Shown here: positions 39,178 to 60,734 of the stretch, in pieces | Layout: the number at the start of each line of letters is the position of its first letter | How positions within the stretch are numbered: position 1 is the stretch's first letter | Source of the DNA: Pyxicephalus adspersus | Lineage: Eukaryota > Chordata > Amphibia > Anura > Pyxicephalidae | Direction: 5' to 3' | Assembly: GCF_032062135.1 (NCBI RefSeq) | Contig: NC_092859.1 | Span: 46,058,510-46,122,509, forward strand | DNA: 64,000 bases | Made by a program: the position numbers and the translations under genes | Notes under the pieces: model-generated | What the model was told of the DNA's origin: nothing | What the model saw: only the letters and a program-made list of their open reading frames with translations | Databases searched by the model: none

Positions 39178-40370
39178 ATATGACTGTATAATGCGTTGCT
39201 ATTGTAATACTTGGAATCTGTTATATAATGGGGGTTGTGATGACTAACAACTCATCTTACATAAAAGCTTTAAATAAAGAGCATTTAATGCAGAACACAT
39301 ACAAAAGGTGAAAGTGCACATAACATCACCTTATAATAACTTTTGAAGGCTTTACAGGTTTAGAAATAATAAAAGAGAAACTTCCAGTAGATTGGCAGAC
39401 AGTTTTGTGCTGGTCCTTCTAAGCCTAGGTGTGTATGTGCACCATGTTAAGTAAGCAGATTGGATAATTTGACAATTCTTTATGCTGTAAATTAAAGTAT
39501 TAATAATGATTATGAACATAAACCCCCCAGATAAATATATTCATTAAGAAAAGGTAAATAAAATATGTACTGTGAACATATTGAGACGTGTACCGGTTTT
39601 CACCTGCAGTCTTGCCTTAACCCACCAGATGGTGTGACATTCCCACAAATGTGTATGACATGTTTATACAAGAATTCCTTTTTGTAAATATATATTCTTA
39701 ATGATGATGTGATCCCCTAGGAACAGGCAGCCTACAAATCGTTCACCGTCACATACATACCTTTGTTCCCAAGTATAACAATAACTCATTACGGATCATC
39801 AGATCCACAATGTCACTCCATCTTCCCATTCTTACTTGGAAGAACCTTTGTCACATGTGATTGTTCCTAGTTTAGAGTGATTATCCGATATTAATCAATC
39901 TCCTGCAGTTTACCAAGGCTTAAAAAGCATGCAATGAAAGCATCAATAACTTCCCTGCTGTTTGTGCTGTTTGATTAGAAACCGACGTGTCGGGGAAAGG
40001 CAGGGGGTTTGCTGGCTGACACTGATCAACAGAGCCCAGCGTGGTTCTGAGCAGCGCTCACAGGCCAGCTGTGAGACAGTAATTGAAGGATAATGAAACC
40101 AGGACTCCTGTGCACACACATCTATAAAGCTGCATGCTATACTAGATTTATCAAAGGCATGCCCTTGTTTGTGTGTGTCACTTTCTGCCTGCAGAAGGGT
40201 TAAAAGGTGACTGGTGCAGGTTTGTGGAATTTCATTCAAACAGTATGAACATTTTTGATAACTAAACTAATAAGATAATTATTTTTTAGATGCAGCAGAC
40301 CTAAGGGCCCCAGATTCTGATGTCGTGGTATAGGGGTGGTCCCATAATTAGGTTACTGTACACACAGAGT

Positions 40371-40371
40371 A

Positions 40372-40434
<63 letters not shown>
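40371..40434. repeat. (TG)n(TA)n microsatellite
   Basis: A short TG run passes into about 27 TA units. The open frames across it (repeated Tyr-Ile) are artefacts. Confidence 0.97.
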
Positions 40435-40436
<2 letters not shown>

Positions 40437-41887
40437 GGTAATGTGTGGTAAGACATGTCACTGCAATGTATATTCCCTCACAAACATACTGGGATGGAAT
40501 AATACTCATTTTAAACAGCTCAACACTATTACAATATCTGTCAAATAACCTGCGCTGCAGCCCAACAAAACAATAATTGTGCTTCACCTAAATGTCATAT
40601 TCATTTTTTTCAGTATTAAGCCACACTGCTATAAAACGGTTGCTTTTTCACACAAGAATTAATCAGAAAAACATGTTACATTCACACAACACATGGAGTG
40701 AATAGGCCCCAATACTTCCTGTTTCTGCTGGCACATTCCAATAATGTTTGTATTTACACATACAACCCCTCTATCACACCTTACTGCCATGCTTTTGCAC
40801 AGTGGGCACACATATTGTGTGGGTTGGACATCTCTATAAAATTAAGAGGCTGCCCTAACACAATGTAGACGACACAGCACAAAGCGTTAGCGAGAAGAAA
40901 CCTTCATATGTATTTAGTGGTTGGTTGAGTCAGTTTATAACATGATCTTCTATTACTTGGTTTACCCAAAATGAAGAAGCAGATATCTTCAAATGAAAGT
41001 ATTTAGTCCAAAGCTGTTATATGTGAATGTGCATGCTGTAATGCCAAGTTATCCCCATGTTGTGGCTCACAAGTTTTAAAAACAAGACAAAGTTTTGACT
41101 GAACTCTTGCCAAGGGAACGTGTTACCACTCACATGTGCTGCATATCAGACTGCCTGTGATTTAGCATTGATGACATTTGCAGTCCCGGGCATTCAGCGG
41201 TGCCATTTATGTATGACTCTGCAGCATTATACATTCAGAATTTGCCAAGAACACGTACATGGTTAAAACGTGGTCAGGGGCTTGTTACATTTCAGAGGCC
41301 TAGCTTTAAGTAACAGATGAATATATCAACAAATCTCTTTATTTGTATAAATAATAACTGGCTCATAATGTCACAGCCTCTGTATTGCATTGCCTTGTGC
41401 AATAATAATAAATGCCCCTATTTCCAACAGTTTGCTACTAAACACTGGAAGTCCCCAACCAGATAGATGAACATTTTGTACATCTCATTTTTATTTGATG
41501 CAGTTTTTTTTAGAGTGTGCTCATTTTATCATGTTATTGCAAATACAAATTTGTTGAAAATCTTTCCAATCACTGCATCCCAATCTTGCCAATCTGGCAT
41601 TCTTGGTTTGGGCCTAAAAAAAAAAAATAGATTTGAGAGGCAAATTTAAGCTGATTTACTGTGTAGCACCACTAAGCAGTAAAGACCAATATATATATTT
41701 GTACATGCATGGGTATCTGTATGTACAAACTATGCTCAAACGGAAAAGTTTTAAACTTAGCATGTCTTGAAAATATTCACATTCAGTGTAACACAATCCA
41801 ACTAACAATTTTCCGAAATTCCCTTTTAAAGGCTTTGTTGACATACATTTTGCCCACCTGTTGTATACTCACCCACCTCTTGGGATA

Positions 41888-42022
41888 GAAGCTCTGTAGT
41901 TCAGGGTCCTCCTCCTTTTTGTAGCTGTTGTGTAGGCAGGTTTGTCATCTGCAGCCCCTTTTTTTTGTACAGCTCTACATAATATGTTGGTGCTTTTTTA
42001 AATAAACGTAATTAGTAATAAT
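41888..42022 (+). repeat. tRNA-derived SINE, 3' part
   Basis: It reads agctctgtagttcagggtcc, tcctcctttttgtagctgtt, ttgtcatctgcagcccc, tctacataatatgttggtgc, ttttttaaataaacgtaatt. Same family and orientation as 39000-39112. Confidence 0.75.
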
Positions 42023-43039
42023 CACTCCCATTGATTTGGTGTCTTTAGATGTAGGGTAATAACTGACCGAGGTGTATCACCTCTTTACCTTGGTTTATCC
42101 AATCTCAGACATTTACCTATATCACACCAGCACCCAGTTATCTCTTGTGTATATTATCTGATACAGCAGTGGCCCTCCATCATCTTTGAATCAATTACTT
42201 CTTTCTGTACAGAAATAGATATAAATCTTGGATGAAGATAGTAATTTTTTTTGCATATTTTAAACTTTTTTTTGGCAATGATACTACCTGAGTTTTACAA
42301 AGAAATAAACTTTTCACATATGCATGTATTTAGGTTTATCCATACCCTGTTATTAGTGACCTCCTGAGTGTAGAATATTGTAAGAAAATGTTTGAAATAA
42401 AAAAAATTAAATTTTGAATAAATACTGCAGTGTTAGTTAACATTTTTTGTTTTTAATTTGTTTTAAATTATATTTATCGTTTAACTGCTGTAAATGTGTC
42501 TGTAGTTCCCAATTTTGAACACCAGATGGAGCAAAGACTCGTTCAAATCCCCTGCCACACCCTGCGTGACTCAGAATAATGCCAGCTTTCCCTACGCGGT
42601 TTTTTTTTCACTTCCTGACAGGGCGAACTTTATTGCTATATAGGCTGGAAAAACAATGACACTGTACGAGATGTACACGTTAATGGGATTTTGCATGGAA
42701 TGCTAAGCTTTGTATTGATCACAGTTCTTGCAGCATTCAGCTATTTAGTATAATGCATAGAATTCTCTGTGCTTTGTTGTTTTTATAAATCAGAAGAAGG
42801 AAACCTAGGCAGTACCTCACACAGGAGTTACAATCATAAAAATAAAAGTGTTGTGAATAATCACCAATCACAGCAATCCATTTATTCAGAAATTAACCTT
42901 TCATGCCTTGTTTCATTTAATTACTTATCTTTAAAAAGTACATTTTTTTTGTTTTAAATACATTGCTGTCATTCTCCTCTTGGATATCCCCCTCTGGATC
43001 TATTACATTATCACAATGGAGGCTGCTCATTGCACATTT

Positions 43040-43285
43040 ATGTATAGATTTCCCATCACACACGTATGACCGGTCGCCTGTCGTGTACAGTGGTCACCTG
43101 ATGACGTTCATGGATCTGTCAGGATGGATCCATGAACGACAGATCGGGAAACACTGCTATACAAGTCGAAGGAGGAGATCCCTCATCCTCTCCATAGAAC
43201 AGAATAGTGCTGTGTGTACAGCGCTCATTCACTGGAAACCTTCATGAAAGATAGTTTCCAGCAATGACAGTGTTACCTGTGTACA
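43040..43285. repeat. Possible DNA element, CpG-containing, unresolved
   Basis: A CpG-rich island in AT-rich surroundings with internal inverted pieces: gttcatggatc / gatccatgaac (43109-43119 and 43126-43136), and ggaaac near 43230 with gtttcc near 43254. Ends and target duplication were not identified. Confidence 0.3.
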
Positions 43286-44148
43286 CCGCCCCAGTCTGTG
43301 CTTGGAAAGGTCTAGTTTTTGGGACCATCTTGACTTATCCAGTCTGTTGTAGTATGGACCATCACACATTAGGATGCATTGCATTAAAGCCAAACTTTAG
43401 CCAACTTTTGTTCCCTGCCACATTTGAGAGGTGACATTGGCATTCACACCAGCATTTGTGTCCATTATAAACATCTCTCCTGTGTGTCAGAAACCAGAGG
43501 TTGGTTCCTGCAGTTGATGCTATTGTTTCAGAAGCGCTGTACTGACAGAGCATCGTGCCCAGAATATGTAATAGAGAAGAAGAATATATAATAGTGCTCA
43601 GCGTTAGGGGTTAAAAGGCTCATTCTTGCTAAGGGCATGTGGATTACTAAATGCACAGAGCTGGCTTCCAAACACATCACATTGTACACAAATGTACTGA
43701 TTGCTGCAATTTTTTCTGTGCTGCCATGTGTTTCACTGAAGTACTTTAATAAGATGTGATGTGTGAGGTGACATCAACCATTGCAAACAATGGCAACCCA
43801 GCAACCAAACACATACATTATGCTCTTCCGACAGTAATATCATTGTTTCCACAAAGAAACTTTTGTACATTAACACACTAGTATCAATGAGCCCTATGGA
43901 CTTCAATGTACTGCAACTAATAATAACTGCAGACTAAATAACATCGCCCAGCAATGTACTCACAAAAATAATGTCTTAGGTGTTTATACAAATGTTTCTT
44001 TTTAAATCCTTACACACTTCCAAAATAAGTTTTTTTTTTTTTTTTTTCTTTTCCCCCTCGTTCAGAAGTAAGATTTACTTTTCACTTTGTCAAAATGTTA
44101 ACGCTTACAGGGGAGTCATAGGCCGCCATTCCTCCGCATTGTGTCCAA

Positions 44149-44190
44149 AGTACATCCAGATGTTGTCATTACTGACCTCCTGGATGTACT
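44149..44190. other. Perfect 11-bp hairpin
   Basis: AGTACATCCAG (44149-44159) and CTGGATGTACT (44180-44190) are exact inverted repeats around a 20-nt loop. They may be part of an unrecognised small transposon. Confidence 0.6.
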
Positions 44191-44420
44191 GGTTACCTGG
44201 TTGTTCTACGGACTCTCTGGCTTTTAATGCTTTCATGGTCACTGACGCAGAAGTATTATCCTGATCAGATACAAGTCAACAGGCATTATTATGTCTCCAG
44301 ACACCTGACATTACAGGAAAAAGGTGATCATCATGACAGCCAGGCAACTTGAATTTTCGGAGACGTCGGCATTGACAACCTCCTTGTTTTTCTGACACCT
44401 TTACTGAAAGATTAAACACT

Positions 44421-44640
44421 GGGCCTGTTTTATCAAAGCGTTCCAAGACTGGAAAAGATAGACTATCATGGGAGAATCTGGGTCATCCAGCAAACCTGGA
44501 AAATATCTGATCCAGGACTGAAAACATTTGCCAAATACAAAATAATTTTAGGAAATCCATTTATGGTTTGCTGGATCACCCAGGTTCTCTCACTATAGTC
44601 TACTTTCTCAATCCTTGGGGAGCTTTGATAAATCAGGCCT
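44421..44640. mobile_element. Palindromic MITE 'gcctgatttat...ataaatcaggcc', copy 2 (220 bp)
   Basis: The whole element folds on itself: the reverse complement of its right half (aggcctgatttatcaaagct...) matches the left half (gggcctgttttatcaaagcg...), including agactat, gagaa, ctgggt, atccagcaaacc. No coding capacity. A related copy lies at 37257-37438. Confidence 0.85.
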
Positions 44641-46629
44641 TTTGTGGCCTGTCTGTTTAAAATGTTTCTAACCCAAGAAATGGATTACATTGCAGCTTAC
44701 CAGCCATTGCATTTTTCAGACTTCTTTCCTTTTATTTTTACTTGGTGGTCCACAACAGACTTTTCCAGGCTGAAATACTCACTCTATTGTATCTATATTA
44801 TCTGTAATATATCTATAGAACAGATGCACTGTCACTCTAGGCAGGACTACAGAACAGCTCCCCTCTCCTGATTTTCCTATTTGGGACATGGAGGAGATTT
44901 TCTGTAGCTCACCTAGCCTGTAACGTGGTCAGAAGATAACACTGTCTGACGTCAGACTTTTGTTTTTGATAGAATAAAATACTTCACAAGCCCAAAGGGA
45001 GCAAATAAAAGAAATGATTTGTTAGGGTTTCCATACCATTTAAGCCTGTCTTTTTAAGTACAAATAATGACATCGTAGTGAGCACAAGAATCCTTTAGCA
45101 ATGTGTTTTTAAAAGACATCGGCAATTCTGTCTGTTTTCTCTTTTGTTATTTTATGTTTATTGGCCATTTTTATTTTTACTGGTATTTACTTCTATATTG
45201 TTTTCTTGTTTCCTTGTTTTATTCTCCTTTTTCTGCTGGTGGCTTTTTAATTTTAAAATGGAAGGGTTATCAAATGAAGGATTATTATAATTAAGCACTC
45301 ACTATTACTATGTTAAGGACTAACACTAACAGATTGTCATGGTTTTATATCCATTTAGAAGGAGAAATTACCAGAAATTATTTCTATCTTTTCACAAAAA
45401 TGTTCACATTACTTTCTTTTCTGTTCTGTTTTATTTCCATGTTATTTTTATTTTAAGCCTCACTTTATATGCTCGTCTTATTAAGAATTAATTACACACT
45501 TGGCTTTGGCTCCTTAAATGTAAACGAGACATTTTTAGGGCCTTTTATTTGCATTTTTCTTAGTTTTATATGGATTTTAAAATCTGACCTGTAGTTCCCA
45601 TTTTCAGCCACCAGATGTGCGCAGTTGAGCTGTGTTTGGCTCAGATTACCGCAATGAGGTCAGAAAAATGTGATTGGATGGCTCCTGGTAACCAGGGAAA
45701 CCGCCCATCCTATTTCCACCCGTAACGCTGGCCCCCACCCTTGTGCTCCCCACCCTATTTCCTCCCTTCTCCTTGCTGACAAAAGAGGAAGGAGCCATGT
45801 TTATTGTAAAAACAATTCACTGCTGACCAGCTTCTTTTTACAGCCTTCACATCTGTCATTCTTCACTTCAACTATTATGTTATTGTGCTAACATTACTCG
45901 CTCCTTATACCGTGCCCCCTCCATTTTGTCTGAATCATCTGCAGCTGCATCTACAGATTGTGCAATGTCTATGAAGAATATATTGTGCAGGATGGGATCC
46001 TGCTTTATCTTACTGTATATCTAGAAATACACAAAACAATGTCACCAACTAATAAAAACAAATAACAATAAAGTTTTATTATTCAAAGGTCTACACAGTA
46101 TTGTGCCAAAGTGTTATTATACCTAATAATATTTTATTGTTTGTGTTGACTGTCACAGCAGTTTAAAGCTAGTTACCTTTTAGTAAAGCAAAATAAAAAG
46201 TTTCCAAAGATGTTTTTTGAAGAAATGTAATGTTCCAGTACTCCTGTCATGGGGGCTATAGCAGGGCTGCCATTGCTGAGCTGAAAATGCCAGATTTCTG
46301 GTTCCAACCTACAACAACCCTACAGACAAGAGTTTGTGATTTGTATTAGTTTGTCCAAGCTAAACAGCCAGATAAATATAATCTGCACTAGGAGGACACA
46401 TTTGGTGACAGGTGCACTTTAACAAGTGTTAAGGTTGCTGGGGTTAAATCTTAAAAGCAATTGCATGGGAATGGCAGCTGTCATGTTGTTGCTGCCTTTC
46501 ACCTGACATGACAGATAACACATTTCTCGATAAAGCTGCAAACATCTCCTAAAAATCTATTCATGTCTTGTCAGTTATGTTTTTATTGTGAGTATATTAA
46601 CTAAAATGTATGTTTCCAGTAACAGAAAC

Positions 46630-46736
46630 TATCATACTTGTATCATACATGTATGTCATAAACTTATTTTACCATACATGTATGTCTTATAATTATCACA
46701 CATACACCATACTTGTATTACAAGTATATCATACAC
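46630..46736. repeat. Tandem palindromic 'catacatgtatg' cluster
   Basis: catacatgtatgtc occurs twice (about 46645 and 46673). It is interleaved with atcatacttgtat and accatacttgtattacaagtata, so most of the stretch can fold on itself. Confidence 0.7.
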
Positions 46737-49195
46737 TAGGTTTATAAATGCCCCCTGGTCACCCTTTGACCATGAACAGGTTCCTGATGCTGATGACTTT
46801 GCTGCATCGGCCTTAATTCTTGTTGGACTGGCTATATCAACTAGCAATATTCTAAGAACTTTTCCTCCTTGTATTATTCCAATTTGTAACTTTCTACAAC
46901 ACTGATTTAGATTTCTAGCTGCTGTGTGTCACTGTTCTGTAATAAGCCTACCATTGTCCCCAGCTTTGTTCTATTCTAGTTACTTGTGGCAGTCCTTTAC
47001 ATATTGAATGTGGTTTGATGAATCATCTTGGAAGATGGATAAATGGCAGCTGTACTAAAAGTTGTACAATAAATCCTTTTTTACGAGTGAAATAAAGGGG
47101 ATATTAAGGCCAACAAAGCGAGACCGGTTGGTGTGGAAGTCAGCCAGCAGTCTTACTGAATCATGGGATTCCCCTTCAGGGATGGCTAACTTAATTGTCA
47201 CACTTTTGTTCATTATTCAGTTACCAGAGAATAGTCTTCTTTGAATTTTTTTGTAGGGAGCCAGCCCTCAGGCTGCCAAGAGGGTCTTAAAGATACTGCT
47301 GACCTCTGCTATTTTTTAATTAGCTGAAATCCTGGAAATGAGCTATAAACAGAAAGTATTTAATAAAAACACACTGATCCCCTTCATTGGTACTGGGGAA
47401 TAATTATTTTCCAGCAGTTCCCACATTCAGACAGCAGAGGGTGCACTTTAACCACTCTGCAGAGATTTCAGCTTTTTCCTGTGCCATTTTATATGTGCTC
47501 TCCATTTTGTGTGAATGACGCACATACTAAAACAGATTTTATATTGAAGCCGCCCGGAGATGGCAGTATGTGTCAGCACATCCTGTAATCTCTGCAGAGA
47601 ACAGGTCTGGACTAATCCTGTACTAGAAGCTCACAGCCAAACTATATAGGAACGAAGAGCCTCATTAAAAACACTGTTCATTGCCCTCTTTTATAATCTA
47701 GAGAGCCGCTGCATGTACATAGTAGTAATTTTTCGAATAAACTTTTATAAACTGTATGTACAGTAATGAGGCATTTTCCTGATACACCGGTTCCATTTCT
47801 TCCTTTGCAGTGCAGCACGAGGGTTGCACTTTACTGCTGGTTCTCACATTGCAAGTTGATAACTTGGCTGACTCAATGATAACAAAACGCTATGTGCTTA
47901 TATTGCAATAATGAGAGACACGTCCTATGATCATCCATAAACTTAAAGTTGAACTCTAAGAAGATCTGGTGTAATAATAAATCCAGTTCTGTATTTATTA
48001 TTACACCAGTTCTAAATATTTTCATTAAGATCATGAAAAAAATGAATATAAATATTTATTTTTATTTTCAATTATTATTCCAGCCTGGTAAAATATTGCA
48101 CTTGAGATGTTCTGGGCCCCTGGACTCACTAGGACATAATGAATCTAGTTAGCTGTTGGGCTTTCAAATCATTTCATTAGAAACCCAAAAAATCATGCCA
48201 TGCTCCCAGTTTATTTTCCATAATGTAGAATAAATGATAAGGACAACAGCTACAGGAGAATGAGGGAGTGTTACCAGTAGTGCATTGTGACGACACGTAT
48301 GTGCTGACAACACACATCAAACTGCACAGCACACCACAAGGCACGGATATGGTTTATTGTGGTGTGCTGCCTAGGTGCCTCGGGATGCCATTCAAAATGA
48401 ATGCTACCACATTGTATCCCATGGTTTCATTCATTGCAGCAATGTGCAGTACACTATTTATGTCTATTATGTGTCACCATAGGCCCTTTAAACCATCTTC
48501 CTGGTACAGAGACATACCCAATGACAGGAACACCTCACTAACCAGATATGTAAAATGTTAGATAATGGCTTTATTCATCTCTTTTATTTTACATATCTGA
48601 ATTAGCAGACATTAACTCTTATTAGCCTCATATCTAACAAATGGATAAAAGTAGTTGTTGCCATTAGTAGATTATAGATGATTTTCTCTTGGTACTAGAA
48701 AAAAACAGCTGGATTCTGATCGCTTGCTAGGACAACAGCGTCTGCCCTTCTGTTCCTATTTTCTATGAGGGCCTGTGTAAGATTAACAGTCTTGCAAGGA
48801 CACATGTTGTAAAGAATGATTTTGTTGCAGGGGGCAGCTGTCACCACTGTGATTTAGTAATATGGGCATGGTGTCCGCCAGCTGCTGCTTCCACACACAC
48901 TAAGTTATTGTTCTACTCAGCTTTGATCTGAGTTTAGAATTTTTCCATTCTGCAATTTGTTTTTCGTTTTTTTGAGCCATTGGGTCTTTTTTAAATACAT
49001 TGTTTAAAGTAAACCTCTTAAGAAACAGCAGCTCTTGTTTACTGCTTGACTGTAATACTTCATACTTGCTTTACAAACCTGGAACAAGCATTGGGAAAAA
49101 TACCAACATACTTGTTGCTGGTCGGTGTATAGAAGTGCTACATTTGGGAACTAGCACATGCAGAATAAGTAGTTATCAGTGTTAGTCCCTGGGTT

Positions 49196-49340
49196 CATTA
49201 TTATTATTATTAGTAAACAGGATTTATATAGCGCCAACATATTACGCAGTGCTCTACATTAAATAGGGGTTGCAAGACCGTGACATAGGAGCAGAGGACC
49301 CTGCCCCGAAGAGCTTACAATCTAGGCGGTGGGGGAAGTA
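49196..49340 (-). repeat. tRNA-derived SINE, 3' part
   Basis: It reads ttattattattagtaaacag, gatttatatagcgccaacat, attacgcagtgctctacatt, aataggggtt, cagaggaccctgccccgaag, agcttacaatcta. One of the least diverged copies here. Confidence 0.85.
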
Positions 49341-50061
49341 ACACACAATTAAACAATTACTAGAATACAAAATATGAATAGAGAGGAGCACAACTTTAAG
49401 GAAAAGTTTAGCGTGAAAATATCTGTATCAATGTATTTTATATGTTGTGTGTAGTAGCCCTGCGTTTTGGATTGTTTTTCCTTTACATTATTTAACCAGA
49501 AACAGTCCATAAATAGTGAGCTGCTTAAATGGTAGCAGTATGTGTCATGATGTTTTTGTGTTGCTTTTCCTGTGTGTATGGGTTGGTAACATGCTGAGAA
49601 GAGAGGAAACCGCTTGCAGCCCCCATAGTTGTTTATTGAAGCACACGTGTGGATTTTACCTTTTTTAGCCAGTGTCTGGAAATGACCCTTCCGGCTTCCT
49701 GTTCCTCATTGTGAATGACAACTGTGGTCATTCATCCTGGAATTCCCAGTGGTATATTTGCACATAGTTTCCTGACAGGATGAAGAACATATGTGTCTCC
49801 ATTTCATTCTCCTAAAATGTTTGACTAGTAGTGAATCTCAGTTTCAAAGACAAGGCACCTATTTAGTTCTTTTAGGAAATGAGAGCCCCAAAATGTTTGT
49901 TTTTATCTTTAAAAAAAAATGTGTATTTTGGTTTAGCAACTAAAGCCAAGCCTAGACCTGACTTTTTTTATAGGTAATACAATTTGCTTAAGATTGTGAT
50001 TGGATGGTAAAGAAATAAAAATTGGGTGATAGGGTTACTATACCGTTTTTTTTTTTGGATT

Positions 50062-50185
50062 CAGTGTTCTCCCTAGCCCTTTTAGCCGGGCAATTATCAG
50101 TAATCAGCCCCCTGGCTTTTGTTTGGTCACAATACAGGGGCTGCCACCGACCTACAGTTTCCTCCTACCCGGCTTAAAAAAAATT
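50062..50185. repeat. Dispersed repeat 'tttagccggg...gggtcacaatacag', copy 3
   Basis: It reads cagtgttctccctagccctt, ttagccgggc ... ggtcacaatacaggggctgc, cctacccggcttaaaaaaaa. The arms ttttagccggg and cccggcttaaaa are inverted, and the CAGTG start would fit a hAT-like end. Confidence 0.7.
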
Positions 50186-51793
50186 CTGAGGTTTATAATT
50201 TTACCATGCGTTTTTGATGCTCTTCAATCATTTTCAATGAAATATGTATCAGACAAAAGCATTAATGTATAAAGGCTTTAAACTTAAGGTAAACTTTTAT
50301 TTAGCTTCTTAAGCATTATCCATATGCAATAATATTATTGAACAATGCAAGTTCCTTAACATATACAGTGTTAATCCTTCTAATAATGAAATGTGTAACT
50401 AATCAAAATGTACCCTTGTCCCCCATAGCAACCAGACTTCAATTGCCATTCTTTCCAATTCATTCATTTAAAAAATAGAAGCTAACATTTGGTTTCCATT
50501 GCTACAGATCAGATTTCCATTTGTTCTAGTTTTTATAAATGAACTTTTATGTAGCCAGAAGCAGCTTAGGGGTCCATATAGGGCATTCCTGTGTTTTACA
50601 TAAACCATCTCAAGTGTGTTTAAATTCTTTAGGCTAATATATTCTAACCATAAATTCACACTGGTATGCCAAACATGTACTAGGCACAGTGAGTGATGCT
50701 TTACTTTAGTAGTGAGAGGGTTTATTGGGATTATCTCAAGGTATAAGGAGAATTTGCTCTGTGTGTGTGTATATGTATATATGTACTCATATACAACAAT
50801 ATCAGGCAGGAGATATGTATGTACTGTGTTCGGGAATATACAAAAATGTGGTATTATTTAATGATCAAAAGATTCAAAGTAAATCACAAATTTTGCCTTA
50901 ACTAAACAAATTTAATGATACCCTGCACATCTGAGACTTTCGTTGATCTCTTGTTTTTGTTGAAACCTTGTGCACAATAGGCTTTTCTTGTGTACATAAA
51001 ACAACAAAGAGTGTTTCAGGTGTTGGGAATATATTTTTTTATGCTGTTTATCCTTGACAACCAGACAGTAGTGGCAGTGTGAGACGGCCTTGTGTTCTTT
51101 TTTGGTAATAATCAACTGCTTAGATTATGAGTCAGTTTCATTCTCATGACTGAGTCATTTTGTGCTAAATGCTTTGCCAATGTAATCAGGGAGTTTTCCA
51201 GATGAGCTTGGCTAGGGGCATATCCATCATCCATTACAAAAGAAGAACCCAGAACCTGCTAACGCTTTCACTTCCCTGCTGGTATTGTCTTCCTCTTGTA
51301 GACTGTCATTGATCAGATACCTTGGTCAAGAAGTTTTACAGCCATCATATATTTTGTGAAAGTGCACAGTTTCTTAATTGCACAGTTCAGTTTCCTAAAT
51401 CCCTGGCCATCAGAAGGACAATATCAGTAATGTTCTGAAAGCACCAGGTTCTTAATAACCTTTTATCATATATGTGATATTTAGTTTGCTGCAATATTGT
51501 GTCATCAGTGCAAGTAAGAGCAAGCTGCCACCATTCACAATAAAATTAATGTTTATAATTGTGACATAACCCGTTCTGTGGAGTTGAGAAAGGGACATAC
51601 AGGTGTGCACCTGTGTGTTTGGTATTTCTACAGATGACTTATTTGGGTGTGTTCACATTGAGGGCATTGTATTTGAGGTTTTAATAGATATTTACTTTGA
51701 GGAAAGGTGGAATTCAATTAAATTAGTAAAATAAATTTGCTGTTGACTTTGTCTGTTGCGCTGCTAATGTTAATGTTTCTCTTTGATCTGCAG

Positions 51794-59935
<8,142 letters not shown>

Positions 59936-60734
59936 TAGCATATCCTTATTCTTTTTCTTGTAATCTGCTCAGGTATCCATATCAGCTATAGAATTACAAT
60001 AAATATACATTATATTATAAATATAATATACATTAAAAAAACACAAGAGCAACGAATAGCACAGATAATAATATTTATTGCATGCAAGAATAAAAATGCT
60101 TATATTTTTATTCTTCTATATAGAAAGATATTGAGTACTCAGGCTTACACTGGCATTGAACCCTTGTCTGAGAAGGCTTCCCAAAAATTGAAGCCAGAAA
60201 TGAGCATACAGACCAAGAAAAGGAATCACACCGAGGAGATTAGTCTGGTATAATGCATTATCACCATCATTTAAGGGTCACATTCTAGTTGTCTCCATGT
60301 GACTTTACAGTTTGTATACTGATTCTTGGATTGGATATATAGAGAGACTTCTATTTTAAGCATGCACAAAGAAAGACTTGCCTTCAGATCTGTGAAGCTG
60401 TACTTACTCTGGCGCAGAGACGCTGTAATAAATGTACAGCAAATCATAAAGTCCAATTATAGATGCTGCATTCCTTTAGTAATTGATGTTCTACAATGGT
60501 TACATTGGTGCAGTTCAGCATAGAAATTCGCACTTTAGGTATTGAGGCTGTTAAATCAGACATATGTAGAATAAGTATCTTCCATTTTTCTCTTGTTTGT
60601 TTGTAGCTACATTACAGCCACAGATTAAATTAATATTAATATTATTATTATACAGAATTTATATAGCTCCGACATTGTATATAGTCATGTCACTAGCTGT
60701 CCCTCAAAGGCACCCACAATCCCTACCATAGCTA

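Larger units (their letters stand above)
37439..44420. other. Non-coding sequence
   Basis: It contains SINE fragments (39000-39112, 41888-42022), a (TG)n(TA)n microsatellite (40371-40434), CTCF-like motifs, a CpG-containing possible element (43040-43285) and a short hairpin (44149-44190). No exon recognised. Confidence 0.5.
1..51793 (+). other. Long non-coding stretch upstream of DIAPH1 exon A, presumed single intron
   Basis: No exon with family-level similarity was found here on either strand, although the gene must continue upstream: exon A begins inside a codon, after a good acceptor. The simplest reading is an intron longer than 51.8 kb, filled with the repeats listed separately. A misordered assembly, or a small exon that I missed by eye, are alternatives. 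The many 60-160 codon open frames in this stretch are AT-rich, often overlap repeats or each other on opposite strands, and look like chance. Confidence 0.5.
44641..51793. other. Non-coding sequence up to DIAPH1 exon A
   Basis: It contains nested palindromic simple sequence (46630-46736), a SINE (49196-49340), a dispersed repeat (50062-50185) and three diverged CTCF-like motifs near 42519, 45608 and 47431. No exon recognised, including just upstream of exon A. Confidence 0.5.

Noticed and set aside
40348..40587. Minus-strand frame with a long Tyr-Ile repeat
   Set aside because: It is a translation of the (TA)n microsatellite.
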